Shown one piece after another: positions 1-12,340 of a stretch of 64,000 bases of DNA (positions within the stretch are counted from its first letter, which is position 1; every line of letters begins with the position of its first letter). The DNA comes from Mycobacterium sp. PO1 (lineage in GTDB: Bacteria; Actinomycetota; Actinomycetes; Mycobacteriales; Mycobacteriaceae). Both the position numbers and the translations under genes were made by a program. The DNA lies in NCBI RefSeq assembly GCF_017312405.1, contig NZ_BLTG01000027.1:199-64198 (forward strand), read 5' to 3'. The notes beneath the pieces were generated by a model. The model was not told where the DNA came from, did not search any database, and saw only the letters and a program-made list of their open reading frames with translations.

Positions 1-219
1 GTAGAGCGAGGCGTCGGCGGGAACATACGGAGCGCTGACGAACTGCTCGGATTCCGGAGCCGAGTAGGCCCGTGAGTAGATGTCAGTCTGGCCGGTGTCG
101 GGGTTGTCGGTACCGGCGCCGTCTCGAGTTGGTTCGTCCCCAGAGGGCTGGCCACCCGGCTCCTCACCTGGGAGATCCGAGCTGCCAGAGTCCCGCCCGG
201 GAGGATTCGGCCCGCTCAT
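1..219 (-). CDS. mmpS3: MmpS3-like membrane protein, N-terminal part
   Basis: The first 73 residues of an MmpS-family protein; the remainder lies beyond the left edge. MmpS proteins are small single-pass accessory proteins of the RND-type MmpL lipid exporters. MmpS3 is the member that sits beside the cytochrome oxidase genes in mycobacteria, with no MmpL next to it. What is visible is the polar Pro/Gly/Ser-rich cytoplasmic tail, starting MSGPNPPGR and containing [11 protein letters not shown] (residues 48-58), which I recognise from the M. tuberculosis protein. The ATG at 219 has an AAGGA motif nine bases upstream. The transmembrane and outer domains cannot be assessed. It follows ctaC-ctaF on the same strand after 178 bp without a gene. 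Confidence 0.85.
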   Translation of the reverse strand, partial: MSGPNPPGRDSGSSDLPGEEPGGQPSGDEPTRDGAGTDNPDTGQTDIYSRAYSAPESEQFVSAPYVPADASLY

Positions 220-397
220 CTTCGCTTTTCCTTCTCGCCTGTTCTCCGGCGCCGGTGGTGGCCGTCCACGGCTCACGGCGCCCCGGCAACACTACCGAAC
301 GGCGGCACGGCGACGAGCGACTCGGGGCGGTCGGCCGACGAAGTCATGCCCGGATTGTGACCTTGTCTTCCGACGCATGGCGCAACGCCCGAGCGGG

Positions 398-817
398 TCA
401 GTGCTTTTCGGGTCCCATGTGGTACTCGAACACCAAGCCGCTGACCGTGGCCAGGACGAAGCACACGCCCGCGACGATCAGCCACGGCAACCACATCGCC
501 ATCCCGACCGCGGTGATCGACGCTGACAGCGCGATCATCAACGGCCACCAGCTGTGCGGCGGGTAGAAGCCGAGCTCACCGGCACCGTCGGCGATCTCGG
601 CGTCCTCGTAGTCCTCGGGCCGGGTGTCCAACCGGCGGGCGACGAACCGGAAGAACGTGCCGACGATGAGGCTCAGGCCCGTGGTGAGCACCAGGGCGGT
701 CGTACCCGCCCATTCGATGCCACCCTGGGCGTACATCGCGGTCAGCACCCCGTACACCACGGAGGCCAACGCGAAGAACGCGGTGAGGAATTCGAACAAC
801 CTGGCTTCGATGTGCAT
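398..817 (-). CDS. ctaF: Cytochrome c oxidase subunit 4 (CtaF)
   Basis: A 139-residue polytopic protein with about four hydrophobic segments (roughly residues 8-30, 38-60, 92-112 and 113-132). It matches the actinobacterial cytochrome c oxidase subunit IV (CtaF), a small structural subunit of the aa3 oxidase that in actinobacteria is part of the bcc-aa3 supercomplex in the plasma membrane. It starts nine bases after the stop of ctaC on the same strand, so the two are surely co-transcribed. No catalytic residues are expected in this subunit. The ATG at 817 directly follows the ctaC end, which supports this start. Confidence 0.92.
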   Translation of the reverse strand: MHIEARLFEFLTAFFALASVVYGVLTAMYAQGGIEWAGTTALVLTTGLSLIVGTFFRFVARRLDTRPEDYEDAEIADGAGELGFYPPHSWWPLMIALSASITAVGMAMWLPWLIVAGVCFVLATVSGLVFEYHMGPEKH

Positions 818-826
818 GCGGTGCCC

Positions 827-1891
827 CTACCTGCCTGTCGCCTGCGGTGCCCCCGGCGCGAGCTCACCGCGCCGGGTGTCGAACGGTTCGGTGGTGGTGG
901 CCAGCGGAGGCTGGTTGATGGCCTGCAGCGCTTCGGCATTGGTGGCGCCGGCCCTGCGCTGATCGAGGTAGGCCTTGAAGTCGTTGGGTTCGACCACCCG
1001 GACCTCGAAGTTCATCATCGAGTGATAGGTGCCGCACATCTCCGTGCAGCGGCCCACGAATGCGCCCGTGTCGTAGATCTCGCTGATCTGGAAGATGTTG
1101 TCGGAGTTGTTCTCCGCCGGGTTGGGCAGCACGTCGCGCTTGAACAGGAACTCCGGCACCCAGAAGCCGTGGATCACATCGGCCGAGGCCAGCTGGAACT
1201 CGATGCGCTTGCCGACCGGAAGAACCAGGATCGGAACCTCGTTGGACGTACCGATGGTTTCGACCTCGTCGAAGTTCAGGTAGGTCCGGTCTTCGGGGTT
1301 CTTGCCCGCGATGGTGCCGTACTCCTCGCCGCCGTGGCCGCCTTCGCCCTCGCCCTCGGGTTCGGCGTTGACGCCTTCGGGTCCGGACGCCATCAGGGTG
1401 CGGCGGTCGGGCTCGGCACCGTCGTAGGTGAGCGTCCCGTCGGCGAAGTTCACGCTCTGATAACCGAATTTCCAGTTCCACTGGAACGCGGTGACATCGA
1501 TGACGACCTCGGGGTCGGGCTGCTTGTCGAGCATGCGCTCCTGCACGACCACCGTGAAGTAGAAGAGCACGGAGATGATCAGGAACGGAATGACGGTCAG
1601 CGTCAGCTCCAGCGGCATGTTGTAGCCGAACTGGCGGGGCAGCTCCGTGTCGTCCTTTTTCTTGCGGTGGAACGCCGTCGTCCAGAACAACAGGATGTAG
1701 ACGATGACACCGACCACCAGAGCCGCGATCAGCGAGCCGATCCACAGCTCCCGGTTCAGGTGCGCCTCGGGGGTGATGCCGTTGGGCCAGCCCATGCCGA
1801 GCACCTCGGACCAGCTGCATCCGCTGACGACGACCGCTGTCCCCCCCAGGAGCAGGGACAATGCCACCAACTTAAGGCCGCGAGCGGACAC
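827..1891 (-). CDS. ctaC: Cytochrome c oxidase subunit 2 (CtaC)
   Basis: Subunit II of the aa3-type terminal oxidase; it carries the CuA centre that takes electrons from cytochrome c (here the diheme cytochrome cc of the bcc complex). The 354-residue form starting at GTG 1891 has a lipoprotein signal with the lipobox VSGC (Cys25), two membrane helices, and the CuA signature [12 protein letters not shown] near the C-terminus, with the upstream copper His in VIHGFW. I chose GTG 1891 because AGGAGG lies eight bases upstream and the resulting signal peptide is of normal length; an in-frame ATG at 1942 would add 17 residues and bury the signal. ctaF follows after nine bases. Confidence 0.93.
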   Translation of the reverse strand: MSARGLKLVALSLLLGGTAVVVSGCSWSEVLGMGWPNGITPEAHLNRELWIGSLIAALVVGVIVYILLFWTTAFHRKKKDDTELPRQFGYNMPLELTLTVIPFLIISVLFYFTVVVQERMLDKQPDPEVVIDVTAFQWNWKFGYQSVNFADGTLTYDGAEPDRRTLMASGPEGVNAEPEGEGEGGHGGEEYGTIAGKNPEDRTYLNFDEVETIGTSNEVPILVLPVGKRIEFQLASADVIHGFWVPEFLFKRDVLPNPAENNSDNIFQISEIYDTGAFVGRCTEMCGTYHSMMNFEVRVVEPNDFKAYLDQRRAGATNAEALQAINQPPLATTTEPFDTRRGELAPGAPQATGR

Positions 1892-1946
1892 GTTGGCGCC
1901 TCCTAGAAGTCGGTGGACCGTCGGGCGGTCCCACGGCTGCACTTGA

Positions 1947-1962
1947 ATACTACGCAGCGTAG
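1947..1962 (-). promoter_or_regulatory. ctaC promoter -10 box with overlapping palindrome
   Basis: On the minus strand TAGTAT (1947-1952) is a perfect TANNNT -10 box placed to give a 5' leader of about 50 bases before the ctaC GTG. It partly overlaps the 13-base palindrome CTACGCAGCGTAG (1950-1962), a plausible regulator site. The promoter role is inferred from sequence only. Confidence 0.5.
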
Positions 1963-2055
1963 ACCACCGCGCCGCAGGACACCGAAGCGACCGGGGATTG
2001 ACGTGGTGTGGGCGCTGCGGCGAGTGCCGATACCAGGCGGATCGACGGGGTTAGG

Positions 2056-2061
2056 CATACT
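2056..2061 (+). promoter_or_regulatory. asnB -10 box, leaderless
   Basis: CATACT lies six bases before the asnB GTG, so transcription would begin at or next to the start codon. The first base departs from the TANNNT consensus. Confidence 0.4.
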
Positions 2062-2067
2062 GGCGCG

Positions 2068-5147
<3,080 letters not shown>

Positions 5148-5149
5148 CT

Positions 5150-5824
5150 ATGACTGGTCCGTACCCGCCCCCTTACGGCACCGGACCGGTCGGCCCACCG
5201 CTCAATCAGCCGAATCAGCCGTACGGACCTCCACCGTATCCGCCGGTTACACAGCCCTACCCGGACGCCGGCATCGGCACGACGTATCCGGGGACGCTGC
5301 CGCCGCCCGTGAACTACCCGCGACGCGGCCGTCGGTGGCTCATCGGCGGCCTGGTGACTCTGGCAGTGCTTCTGGTGGGGGGGTTGATCGTCGGGGTGGC
5401 TCTGTCCGGCGGCGGTGACGAGCGGACGGCGACCGGAGCATTGACCGACGCGTCGGCACGAGCCGCCATCCAGGACTATCTCGACGCACTGTCGAACGGC
5501 GACGAGCAAACCGTCGCCCGGCACACGCTGTGCGGCTTGTACGACGCGGTGAAGGAGCGCCGTTCCGACCTCGCGCTGGCCGGTTTGACCAGCGACGCCT
5601 TCCGCAAGCAGTACAGCAGTGCCGAGGTGGTCTCGATCGACCAGATGGTGCAGTCTTCACCGACCCAGGCGCAGGTGCTGTTCACGATGCGGGTGTCCCC
5701 CGCCAGCGGATCAGCGCGCAACCCCGCACGGGACGGCGAGGAACAGGCCGTGGCCCAGCTGCTGTCCGTGGACGGCGAGGTTCTGGTGTGTTCCTACCTG
5801 CCGCGCACCGCGGGGCAGTACTGA
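5150..5824 (+). CDS. Pro-rich single-pass membrane protein, unknown function
   Basis: A 224-residue protein in three parts: a Pro/Tyr/Gly-rich cytoplasmic tail (residues 1-58, many PPY and QPY motifs), one membrane helix (about 62-86) preceded by the basic patch RRGRR, and an extracytoplasmic domain of about 135 residues. The last part resembles the small alpha+beta folds (DUF4878-like) found in many actinobacterial membrane and lipoproteins, but I do not recognise a specific family. The ATG at 5150 is preferred over 5111 because GGGAG lies seven bases upstream. It occupies the position of M. tuberculosis Rv2203. It is convergent with the Fe-S carrier gene downstream. Confidence 0.75.
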   Translation: MTGPYPPPYGTGPVGPPLNQPNQPYGPPPYPPVTQPYPDAGIGTTYPGTLPPPVNYPRRGRRWLIGGLVTLAVLLVGGLIVGVALSGGGDERTATGALTDASARAAIQDYLDALSNGDEQTVARHTLCGLYDAVKERRSDLALAGLTSDAFRKQYSSAEVVSIDQMVQSSPTQAQVLFTMRVSPASGSARNPARDGEEQAVAQLLSVDGEVLVCSYLPRTAGQY

Positions 5825-5843
5825 GCCCGGAGCGGCAGACCGC

Positions 5844-6233
5844 TCAGTTGAACGAATCGCCGCAGGCGCACGACCCGGTGGCGTTCGGATTGTCGATCGT
5901 GAAGCCCTGCTTCTCGATGGTGTCGACGAAGTCGATGGAGGCGCCCGATACGTACGGGGCGCTCATCCGGTCGACGGTCAGCGCGACGCCGCCGAATTCG
6001 ACGGTCAGGTCGCCGTCGAGGGTGCGGTCGTCGAAGAACAGGTTGTAGCGCAGGCCGGCGCACCCACCCGGCTGCACGGCGATGCGCAGCGCGAGGTCGT
6101 CGCGGCCCTCCTGGTCCAGCAGCGCCTTGGCCTTGGCCGCTGCGGCATCCGTCAGGATCACGCCGTGCTGGGCGTCGGTGGCTGTGCCCTCTTGGCTACC
6201 TGTCTGAACAGCCGAATCGTTCTGGACAGTCAT
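5844..6233 (-). CDS. HesB/IscA/ErpA-type iron-sulfur carrier protein
   Basis: A 129-residue A-type Fe-S carrier. These proteins accept clusters from the SUF scaffold and deliver them to apo-enzymes. All three ligand cysteines are present in family spacing: Cys58 in QPGGCAGLRY, and Cys122 and Cys124 in the C-terminal SCACGDSF. The first 23 residues are a polar extension not needed for the fold. Lipoyl synthase (lipA), encoded in the same window, is a known client of such carriers in bacteria, but nothing in the sequence ties them together. It lies between two unrelated genes and appears to be transcribed alone. Residues to distinguish ErpA from IscA are not decisive, so no symbol is given. Confidence 0.9.
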   Translation of the reverse strand: MTVQNDSAVQTGSQEGTATDAQHGVILTDAAAAKAKALLDQEGRDDLALRIAVQPGGCAGLRYNLFFDDRTLDGDLTVEFGGVALTVDRMSAPYVSGASIDFVDTIEKQGFTIDNPNATGSCACGDSFN

Positions 6234-6344
6234 GAAAACTCCTGTGTGGATGTACGTGGGTGGACCCCGTCACGCCTCGAGTGGGGCCACTCCGTCAACG
6301 GTACCTTGTCCGCCCGGTATTCCCCATCGATGGCGGTGGGTGGG

Positions 6345-7430
6345 TCAGTGATGCCGATCGGCGACGGCGGCGGCCAGGCTGGTCAGCTGGTTGGCCGCAT
6401 CGTCGATTGCGCGCTGCACCGAGCCGGCGTGGTCGGTGAGCGAGAATGCCGCCGAGATCCCCGCCTTCCGCAGCGCGGCCTCGTCGAGCGTGACCTGGCC
6501 GGCCAGCACCAGCACCGGGATGTCACGGGCGGCGGCGCCGGCGGCCAGCGCGCTGACGACCTTTCCGTGCAGCGACTGGTCGTCGAAGCGACCTTCCCCG
6601 GTGATGACCACGCTCGCCTCCGCGATGTCGGCGGCCAGGCCGGTGTGCTCGGCGATGATCGCCGCGCCGGATTCGCGACGGCCGCCCAGCGCGATGAGCG
6701 CCGCGCCGAGCCCACCTGCGGCGCCCGCGCCCGGGTCGTCGCTGACGGTGCGCCCGGCCAGCGCATTCAACTCGTCGGCCCAGCTCGTCAGCCGTTCTTC
6801 CAGGGCCGCGACGGTGTCGGGGTCGGCGCCCTTCTGCGGACCGAAGACCGCCGCCGCACCCCTTGGTCCCAGCAGTGGGTGCTCGACGTCGCTGGCGACG
6901 ATCAGTTCGACACCGTCGAGCAGGTCCCGGGCGGCGGTGAGGCCGCCGAGCGCATCGATCATTCCGCGTCCGCCGTCGGTGCTGCCGCTGCCGCCCAGGC
7001 CGACGACGATGCGACCGGCGCCCGCGTCACGGGCGGCGGCGATCAGCTGCCCCACCCCACGGGTGTGGGCGGCCACCGCGGTGTCCGGCGTCGGGGGTCC
7101 GCCGAGCAGCGCGAGTCCGCAGGCCTGAGCGCATTCGATGTAAGCGGTCACCGGACCGGACTCGTCGAGCACCCAGTGCGCCTCGACGTCGCCGGTCAGC
7201 GGACCGCTCACGGTGTCGGTGCGGACCCCGCCGAGGCGGCTGGCCAGGACTTCGACGAAGCCGGGTCCGCCGTCGGACTGCGGCGCCAGGATCAGACGGT
7301 CATCCGGGCGGCAGCGGCGCCACCCCGCGGCGATGGACTGCGCCGCCTGCACCGCGGTCAGGCTGTCGCCGAAACAGTCCGGGGCGATGAGCACGGTCAG
7401 CGGTTCGGTGTCAGGCGCGCGGGCGGTCAC
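6345..7430 (-). CDS. Glycerate kinase
   Basis: A 361-residue member of the GlxK/GarK glycerate kinase family, which phosphorylates D-glycerate to phosphoglycerate and feeds glyoxylate or glycerate into glycolysis. Family motifs visible: [11 protein letters not shown] (residues 16-26), the glycine-rich [11 protein letters not shown], and [15 protein letters not shown]. The GTG at 7430 is chosen because a perfect -10 box (TAGTCT) ends eight bases before it, which fits a leaderless message; the frame is open a further 36 bases upstream. It is divergent from the DUF3043 gene, whose own leaderless promoter lies about 60 bp away. The product isomer (2- or 3-phosphoglycerate) cannot be told from sequence. 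Confidence 0.88.
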   Translation of the reverse strand: MTARAPDTEPLTVLIAPDCFGDSLTAVQAAQSIAAGWRRCRPDDRLILAPQSDGGPGFVEVLASRLGGVRTDTVSGPLTGDVEAHWVLDESGPVTAYIECAQACGLALLGGPPTPDTAVAAHTRGVGQLIAAARDAGAGRIVVGLGGSGSTDGGRGMIDALGGLTAARDLLDGVELIVASDVEHPLLGPRGAAAVFGPQKGADPDTVAALEERLTSWADELNALAGRTVSDDPGAGAAGGLGAALIALGGRRESGAAIIAEHTGLAADIAEASVVITGEGRFDDQSLHGKVVSALAAGAAARDIPVLVLAGQVTLDEAALRKAGISAAFSLTDHAGSVQRAIDDAANQLTSLAAAVADRHH

Positions 7431-7437
7431 CCAGGGC

Positions 7438-7443
7438 AGACTA
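7438..7443 (-). promoter_or_regulatory. -10 box of the glycerate kinase gene, leaderless
   Basis: TAGTCT on the minus strand, separated by seven bases from GTG 7430. Spacing predicts a transcript beginning at the start codon. Confidence 0.55.
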
Positions 7444-7503
7444 TGGCGTCCCCGCGGCCGCCGCACTGCCGGGACGGGGATGCTGAGGCGGTGGTGCGAG
7501 AAG

Positions 7504-7509
7504 TAACCT
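7504..7509 (+). promoter_or_regulatory. -10 box of the DUF3043 gene, leaderless
   Basis: TAACCT, separated by seven bases from GTG 7517; no Shine-Dalgarno is present. Confidence 0.55.
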
Positions 7510-7516
7510 GGGACCT

Positions 7517-8215
7517 GTGAAGCTGCTGGGCCGAAACAAGGATGACTCCGAGGGCGCTGGAGGCGCGGACGACTCGCGCAAGCAGGGCTCCTCGCTCGAC
7601 GTCGACGCGACGTCCGCCGCCCGCGACACGCGGCCGGGCACCGCGCCGAAAGGCCGCCCGACGCCCAAACGCAACGAGGCGTCCCGCAGACGCGGTCCCG
7701 TGGCCCCGGCGCCCATGACGTCGGCCGAAGCGCGTCGGCGCCGCAAGGAACTGCGGGGCCCGAAGCTTTCCCGCGAGGAGCGCAAGGTCGAGAAGGCCGC
7801 CCGCCGCTCCGAGATGTCCGAGCGCCGCGAGCGCATGATGGCCGGTGAGGACGCGTATCTGCTGCCCCGTGACAAAGGCCCGGTGCGGCGCTACGTGCGC
7901 GATGTGGTCGACGCGCGGCGCAATCTGCTGGGGCTGTTCATGCCCTCGGCGCTCGGGCTGATCTTCGTCATGTTGGCGGTGCCGTCGGTGCAGGTTCAGC
8001 AGCTGCTCTCCCCGGCGATGCTGGTGTTGGTGTTCGTCATGGTGATCGACGGTTTCGTGCTGGGCCGCAAGGTCAACCGGATGGTGGACGAGAAGTTCCC
8101 GGACAACACCGAGACCGGGTGGAAGCTCGGGTTCTACGCCGCCAGCCGTGCGTCGCAGTTGCGCCGCATGCGCGCCCCCCGCCCGCAGGTCGAGCGCGGC
8201 GCCAGCGTCGGCTGA
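7517..8215 (+). CDS. DUF3043 membrane protein
   Basis: A 232-residue actinobacterial protein of unknown function. The first 110 or so residues are highly charged (Arg/Lys/Glu-rich, low complexity) and presumably cytoplasmic; two membrane helices follow (roughly residues 137-155 and 158-178), then a short basic tail. This architecture matches DUF3043 (M. tuberculosis Rv2206). The GTG at 7517 is the first codon after a leaderless-type -10 box. cobT begins eight bases after its stop and has no promoter of its own that I can see, so the two are probably one operon, although no link to cobalamin synthesis is known. Confidence 0.82.
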   Translation: MKLLGRNKDDSEGAGGADDSRKQGSSLDVDATSAARDTRPGTAPKGRPTPKRNEASRRRGPVAPAPMTSAEARRRRKELRGPKLSREERKVEKAARRSEMSERRERMMAGEDAYLLPRDKGPVRRYVRDVVDARRNLLGLFMPSALGLIFVMLAVPSVQVQQLLSPAMLVLVFVMVIDGFVLGRKVNRMVDEKFPDNTETGWKLGFYAASRASQLRRMRAPRPQVERGASVG

Positions 8216-8222
8216 CCTGTCT

Positions 8223-9278
8223 GTGGGCTACTTTCCGGCTGTTCCGGACCCCGATCCGGACGCCGCCTCTGCCGCGTCCGCGCGCCAGGCGACCCTGACC
8301 AAACCGACAGGTTCGTTGGGGCGTCTCGAAGAGTTGTCGATATGGGTGTCGGCATGCCAGTCGCAGTGTCCACCGCAGCAGTTCCAGCGGGCCCGGGTGG
8401 TGGTCTTCGCCGGTGACCATGGCGTGACCGCGGCCGGGGTGTCGGCCTATCCTCCCGAGGTCACGGCGGCGATGATGGCGAACTTCGTCGCCGGCGGCGC
8501 CGCGGTGAACGCGCTCGCCGAGGTGGCAGGCGCCGGCGTGCGCGTCGTCGACATCGCCGTCGACACTCCGGAGCCGCTGTCCGAGGAGATCGGCAGACAC
8601 AAGATCCGGCGGTCGAGCGGCAACATCGCCGTCGAGGACGCACTGACCCCTGATGAGGTGGTCGGCTCGATCGAGGCGGGACGCCGCATCGCCGACGAGG
8701 AAGTCGACGCCGGTGCCGATCTGCTGATCGCCGGGGACATGGGTATCGGCAACACCACCGCGGCGACCACGCTGGTGGCCGCACTGACCGACACCGAACC
8801 CGTGGAAGTGGTCGGCCGCGGTACCGGCATCGACGACGCGGGCTGGGCCCGCAAGACCGCGGCGATTCGTGATGGGCTGTACAGGACCCGGCGCCTCTCG
8901 GCCGATCCCATTGCGCTGCTGCGTATCTGCGGTGGCGCCGATCTGGCGGCGATGACCGGTTTCTGCGCGCAGGCCGCGGTGCGGCGCACCCCGGTGCTGC
9001 TCGACGGCGCGGTGGTCACCGCGGCGGCACTGGCCGCCGAGCGGCTGGCCCCGGGTGCGCGGCAGTGGTGGCAGGCCGGGCATCGCTCCACCGAACCGGT
9101 CCATTCGCTGGCGCTTCGGAATCTCGAGCTCGACCCGATCGTCGACCTCGGTATGCGCCTCGGTGAGGGCTCCGGCGCGTTGGTGGCGCTGCCGGTGCTG
9201 CGCGCGGCGGTCGCGACCCTCGCCTCGATGGCCACCTTCAGCGAAGCCGGGGTCGCCGGGCGAAGCTCTGAGGACTAG
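8223..9278 (+). CDS. cobT: Nicotinate-nucleotide-dimethylbenzimidazole phosphoribosyltransferase
   Basis: CobT transfers phosphoribose from nicotinate mononucleotide to 5,6-dimethylbenzimidazole, giving the alpha-ribazole phosphate of the lower ligand of vitamin B12. The 351-residue protein has the FAGDHG motif, the conserved [15 protein letters not shown] region, and Glu315 in MRLGEGSGA, equivalent to the catalytic Glu of the Salmonella enzyme. The GTG at 8223 is chosen because the mature-looking sequence begins there and it lies just after the upstream stop; the open frame reaches back into the DUF3043 gene. cobS follows almost immediately, so the two lower-ligand enzymes are translationally linked. 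Confidence 0.95.
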   Translation: MGYFPAVPDPDPDAASAASARQATLTKPTGSLGRLEELSIWVSACQSQCPPQQFQRARVVVFAGDHGVTAAGVSAYPPEVTAAMMANFVAGGAAVNALAEVAGAGVRVVDIAVDTPEPLSEEIGRHKIRRSSGNIAVEDALTPDEVVGSIEAGRRIADEEVDAGADLLIAGDMGIGNTTAATTLVAALTDTEPVEVVGRGTGIDDAGWARKTAAIRDGLYRTRRLSADPIALLRICGGADLAAMTGFCAQAAVRRTPVLLDGAVVTAAALAAERLAPGARQWWQAGHRSTEPVHSLALRNLELDPIVDLGMRLGEGSGALVALPVLRAAVATLASMATFSEAGVAGRSSED

Positions 9279-9281
9279 TTG

Positions 9282-10019
9282 GTGATCCGTTCGCTGGCAG
9301 GGGCTTTCGCGTTCGCGACGGTGCTGCCGACACCGGCATCGCGCACCGCGCACGCCGGCCGCGGGGTGATGACCGCGCTGCCGGTGACCGGACTGGTCGT
9401 GGGTGGCGCCGCCGCGGGCGTGCTGTGGGCCGGTGAGTGGGCGTTCGGCGCCGGCAGCGCACTGGCCGGCGCGTTGACGGTGGTGACGCTGCTGTTGGTC
9501 ACTCGTGGTCTGCACATCGACGGGCTGTCCGACACTGTGGACGCGTTGGGCTGCTACGGACCCGCCGAACGCGCGCTGGCGGTGATGCGCGACGGCTCGG
9601 CAGGACCGTTCGGCGCCGCCGCGGTGACGGCGACGCTGCTGGTGCAGGCACTGGCGTTCGCGCAGGCCGGCCCGCTTGCGGTCCTCGTGGCCGTGACCGC
9701 CGGCCGGGTGGCCGCCGTCGCCGCGTGCCGCCGCTCGGTGCCCGCGGCGGCGGGCAGCACCTTGGGCGCGTTGGTGGCCGGTTCGCAGCCGGGGTGGGTG
9801 GCGGGAGGATGGACCGCCGCGATCATCGCCGTGGCGGTGATCGCCGCCGACCGGCCGTGGCAGGGTCCGGCCGCCGTGGTCGTGGCGCTGGCGTGCAGTG
9901 TCGCGCTGGTGGCGCACTGCGTGCGGCGCTTCGGCGGCATCACCGGCGACGTGCTGGGCGCCGCGACGGAGCTGACCACCACAGTGGCAGCGGTGGGGAT
10001 GGCGATCTGCGTCAACTGA
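9282..10019 (+). CDS. cobS: Adenosylcobinamide-GDP ribazoletransferase (cobalamin synthase)
   Basis: Integral membrane enzyme that joins adenosylcobinamide-GDP to alpha-ribazole (or its phosphate), the last joining step of B12 synthesis. The 245-residue sequence is hydrophobic throughout (five to seven helices) and carries the acidic metal-binding motif [13 protein letters not shown] (DGxxDxxD) and the conserved MRDGSxGxFG stretch. cobT stops at 9278, leaving three bases; TTG 9279 is an alternative start, but GTG 9282 has GAGGA at suitable distance within the cobT end. With cobT upstream and cobD at 52.5 kb, three late cobamide genes lie in this window. It is convergent with ilvE. Confidence 0.93.
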   Translation: MIRSLAGAFAFATVLPTPASRTAHAGRGVMTALPVTGLVVGGAAAGVLWAGEWAFGAGSALAGALTVVTLLLVTRGLHIDGLSDTVDALGCYGPAERALAVMRDGSAGPFGAAAVTATLLVQALAFAQAGPLAVLVAVTAGRVAAVAACRRSVPAAAGSTLGALVAGSQPGWVAGGWTAAIIAVAVIAADRPWQGPAAVVVALACSVALVAHCVRRFGGITGDVLGAATELTTTVAAVGMAICVN

Positions 10020-10028
10020 GCTGTCGGC

Positions 10029-11132
10029 TCAGTTGAGCCGCGCCATCCAGCCATGGGTGTCGGCGAAGGTGCCGCGCTGGATTCCGGTCAGCGTGTCACG
10101 CAGCGCCATCGTGATCTCACCGGGTTCGCCGTCGGCGATGGTGAATTCACCCTCGGTGTGCTTGACGTGCGAGACCGGCGTGATGACGGCCGCGGTGCCG
10201 CACGCGAACACCTCGGTGATCTCGCCCGCCGCGGCCTTCTTCTGCCATTCGTCGACGTCGATCTTGCGTTCCTCGACGGTGAAGCCGGCGTCGGTGGCCA
10301 ACTGCAGCAACGAATCCCGCGTGATACCCGGCAACAGCGAGCCGGACAGCTCCGGGGTCACCAGGCGAGCCGTACCGCCGCTGCCGAACACGAAGAACAG
10401 GTTCATCCCGCCCATCTCCTCGACGTAGCGGCGTTCGATGGCATCCAGCCACACGACCTGGTCGCATCCGTGCGCGGCGGCCTCGGCCTGCGCCAGCAGC
10501 GACGCGGCGTAGTTACCGCCGAACTTGGCCGCGCCGGTGCCACCCGGGGATGCCCGCACGTACTCGTGGGACAGCCACACGCTGACCGGCTTGATACCGC
10601 GGGGGAAGTAGGCGCCGGCCGGAGAGCCGATCACCAGGTAGCGGTATTCGTTGGCGGGGCGCACGCCGAGTCCGGGCTCGGTGGCGAAGATGAACGGCCG
10701 TAGGTACAGCGATTCCTCACCACCGGCGGGCGGCACCCAGCTGTCGTCGACGGCGATCAGTTGCCGCAGCGACTCGATGAACAACTCCTCCGGCAGCTCG
10801 GGGATGGCCAGCCGCCGCGACGAGGTGCGCAGCCGGGCGGCGTTGGCCTCCGGCCGGAACGAGACGATCGATCCGTCGGCCCAGCGGTAGGCCTTCAATC
10901 CCTCGAAGACCTCCTGCGCGTAGTGCAGGACGATCGCCGACGGGTCCAGCTCGATGGGCCCGTAGGGAAGCACGCGCGCGTCGTGCCAGCCGCGGCCGTC
11001 GGTGTAGTCGATCGAGACCATGTGGTCGGTGTGGAACCTGCCGAACCCCGGGTTCGCCAGAATCTCACCGCGTACCCCGTCGGTCGCCGGAGTCGCGTTG
11101 CGATCGACGGTGAACCCGAGGCCTTCAGTCAT
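10029..11132 (-). CDS. ilvE: Branched-chain amino acid aminotransferase
   Basis: Fold-type IV PLP aminotransferase making the final transamination of leucine, isoleucine and valine synthesis. The 367-residue protein matches mycobacterial IlvE along its length; the PLP Schiff-base lysine is Lys203 in [11 protein letters not shown], and the phosphate-binding C-terminal TGT/S-type loop is replaced by the mycobacterial [13 protein letters not shown] 11132 follows an ideal leaderless -10 box (TACAAT, seven-base gap). It lies 58 bp downstream of gcvT on the same strand but has its own promoter. IlvE of mycobacteria also supplies methionine from ketomethiobutyrate (known for the family, not visible here). 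Confidence 0.95.
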   Translation of the reverse strand: MTEGLGFTVDRNATPATDGVRGEILANPGFGRFHTDHMVSIDYTDGRGWHDARVLPYGPIELDPSAIVLHYAQEVFEGLKAYRWADGSIVSFRPEANAARLRTSSRRLAIPELPEELFIESLRQLIAVDDSWVPPAGGEESLYLRPFIFATEPGLGVRPANEYRYLVIGSPAGAYFPRGIKPVSVWLSHEYVRASPGGTGAAKFGGNYAASLLAQAEAAAHGCDQVVWLDAIERRYVEEMGGMNLFFVFGSGGTARLVTPELSGSLLPGITRDSLLQLATDAGFTVEERKIDVDEWQKKAAAGEITEVFACGTAAVITPVSHVKHTEGEFTIADGEPGEITMALRDTLTGIQRGTFADTHGWMARLN

Positions 11133-11139
11133 GAAAGCG

Positions 11140-11145
11140 ATTGTA
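11140..11145 (-). promoter_or_regulatory. ilvE -10 box, leaderless
   Basis: TACAAT on the minus strand, seven bases before ATG 11132; among the best matches to TANNNT in the window. Confidence 0.6.
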
Positions 11146-11190
11146 TAACCGGCTGGCTAGCGGTTTTCAGGCTCCGTTCGCCCCGCCCGG

Positions 11191-12300
11191 CTACCGGGTG
11201 CGGGTGTCCACGAACGGCGGTTTGACCACTTCGCATTCGATGAGGCGGCCACGCACGTCGACCGCGACGTGGGCGCCGTCCTCGATGCCGGCGCCGGTGT
11301 CGATCAGCGCGAGCGCGATGCCGACCTTCAGTGACGGCGAGAAGGTTCCCGACGTGGTGGTCCCGATCCGGGCGGCGCCGTCCTGCGCCGACGCGAGCAC
11401 CGCGAGGTCTCCCCGCAGCACGCCGCGGCCCACCGCCTTGAGTCCCCGCAGCGTGCGCCGTGGGCCGGCCTCTTTCTCGGCCAGCAGCGCGTCGCGTCCC
11501 CAGAAGCGGTCCTTCTTCCAGCCGACCGCCCAGCCGCAGCGGGCCTGCACCGGGGTGATGTCCAACGACAGCTCGTGGCCGTGCAACGGATAGCCCATCT
11601 CGGTGCGCAACGTGTCGCGGGCGCCCAGCCCGGCGAGCTGACCGCCGGCCGCACCGACGGCGTCGACGAGCGCATCGAACACCACCGCGGCCTGGTCCCA
11701 GGTCGGCAGCAACTCATAGCCGTGCTCCCCGGTGTATCCGGTGCGGCACACCCGCACGTCGACGCCGTGAAATGTCGCGTCGGCGTACCCCATGTAGTCC
11801 ATGTCGGTGGGCAGCCCGAGCCCGCCGACGACGTCACCGGACTTCGGGCCCTGGACGGCCAGCACGGCACGGGAGCGGTGCTCGTCGGTGACCGTCACCC
11901 CGTCGGGGGCGTGGTCCTGCAGTGCGGCGACGACGCTGGCCGTGTTGGCCGCGTTGGGCACCAGGAAGATCTCGTCGTCGGAGACGTAGTAGGCGATCAG
12001 GTCGTCGATGACGCCGCCGGACTCGGTGCAACACAACGTGTACTGAGCCTTTCCCGGCCCGATCCGGCGGAGGTCGTTGGTGAGCGCGGAGTTGACGTAT
12101 TCGGCCGCGCCGGGACCCTTGACCAGCGCCTTGCCGAGGTGGCTGACGTCGAATAGGCCCACCGCGGTGCGGGTGGCGGTGTGCTCGGCGACGGTGCCGG
12201 CGTAGGACACCGGCATCAGCCAGCCGCCGAATTCGGCGAAGCTCGCGCCGAGCTCGCGGTGTCGGTTCTCCAGGGGTCCGGCCAACAGGTTGTCGCTCAC
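11191..12300 (-). CDS. gcvT: Glycine cleavage system T protein (aminomethyltransferase)
   Basis: GcvT takes the aminomethyl group from the lipoylated H protein and passes the carbon to tetrahydrofolate, releasing ammonia. The 369-residue protein begins with the family motif [14 protein letters not shown], contains DVSHLGK, and has the folate-binding region around [10 protein letters not shown]. No gcvH or gcvP is beside it, as usual in mycobacteria. The GTG at 12300 follows a -10 box eight bases upstream. The H-protein lipoyl cofactor depends on lipA/lipB, also in this window. It is divergent from pepB with only 40 bp between start codons. Confidence 0.94.
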   Translation of the reverse strand: MSDNLLAGPLENRHRELGASFAEFGGWLMPVSYAGTVAEHTATRTAVGLFDVSHLGKALVKGPGAAEYVNSALTNDLRRIGPGKAQYTLCCTESGGVIDDLIAYYVSDDEIFLVPNAANTASVVAALQDHAPDGVTVTDEHRSRAVLAVQGPKSGDVVGGLGLPTDMDYMGYADATFHGVDVRVCRTGYTGEHGYELLPTWDQAAVVFDALVDAVGAAGGQLAGLGARDTLRTEMGYPLHGHELSLDITPVQARCGWAVGWKKDRFWGRDALLAEKEAGPRRTLRGLKAVGRGVLRGDLAVLASAQDGAARIGTTTSGTFSPSLKVGIALALIDTGAGIEDGAHVAVDVRGRLIECEVVKPPFVDTRTR

Positions 12301-12308
12301 GCCGAACC

Positions 12309-12314
12309 AGACTA
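12309..12314 (-). promoter_or_regulatory. gcvT -10 box, leaderless
   Basis: TAGTCT on the minus strand, eight bases before GTG 12300. The divergent pepB -10 box begins 12 bp further on, so the two promoters share their upstream region. Confidence 0.5.
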
Positions 12315-12326
12315 GTAGCCAGTGGC

Positions 12327-12332
12327 TAGGGT
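12327..12332 (+). promoter_or_regulatory. pepB -10 box, leaderless
   Basis: TAGGGT, eight bases before GTG 12341. Confidence 0.5.
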
Positions 12333-12340
12333 GAGTTCCC

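Noticed and set aside
8216..8222. Cobalamin riboswitch before cobT
   Set aside because: Only seven bases separate cobT from the upstream stop, and no B12 box is seen in the region.
8073..9917. Minus-strand frame of 614 codons across cobT and cobS
   Set aside because: Overlaps two certain genes; composition is His/Arg/Gly-rich as expected of an antisense frame.
12301..12340. Glycine riboswitch before gcvT
   Set aside because: The -10 box sits eight bases before the start codon, leaving no leader to hold an aptamer.
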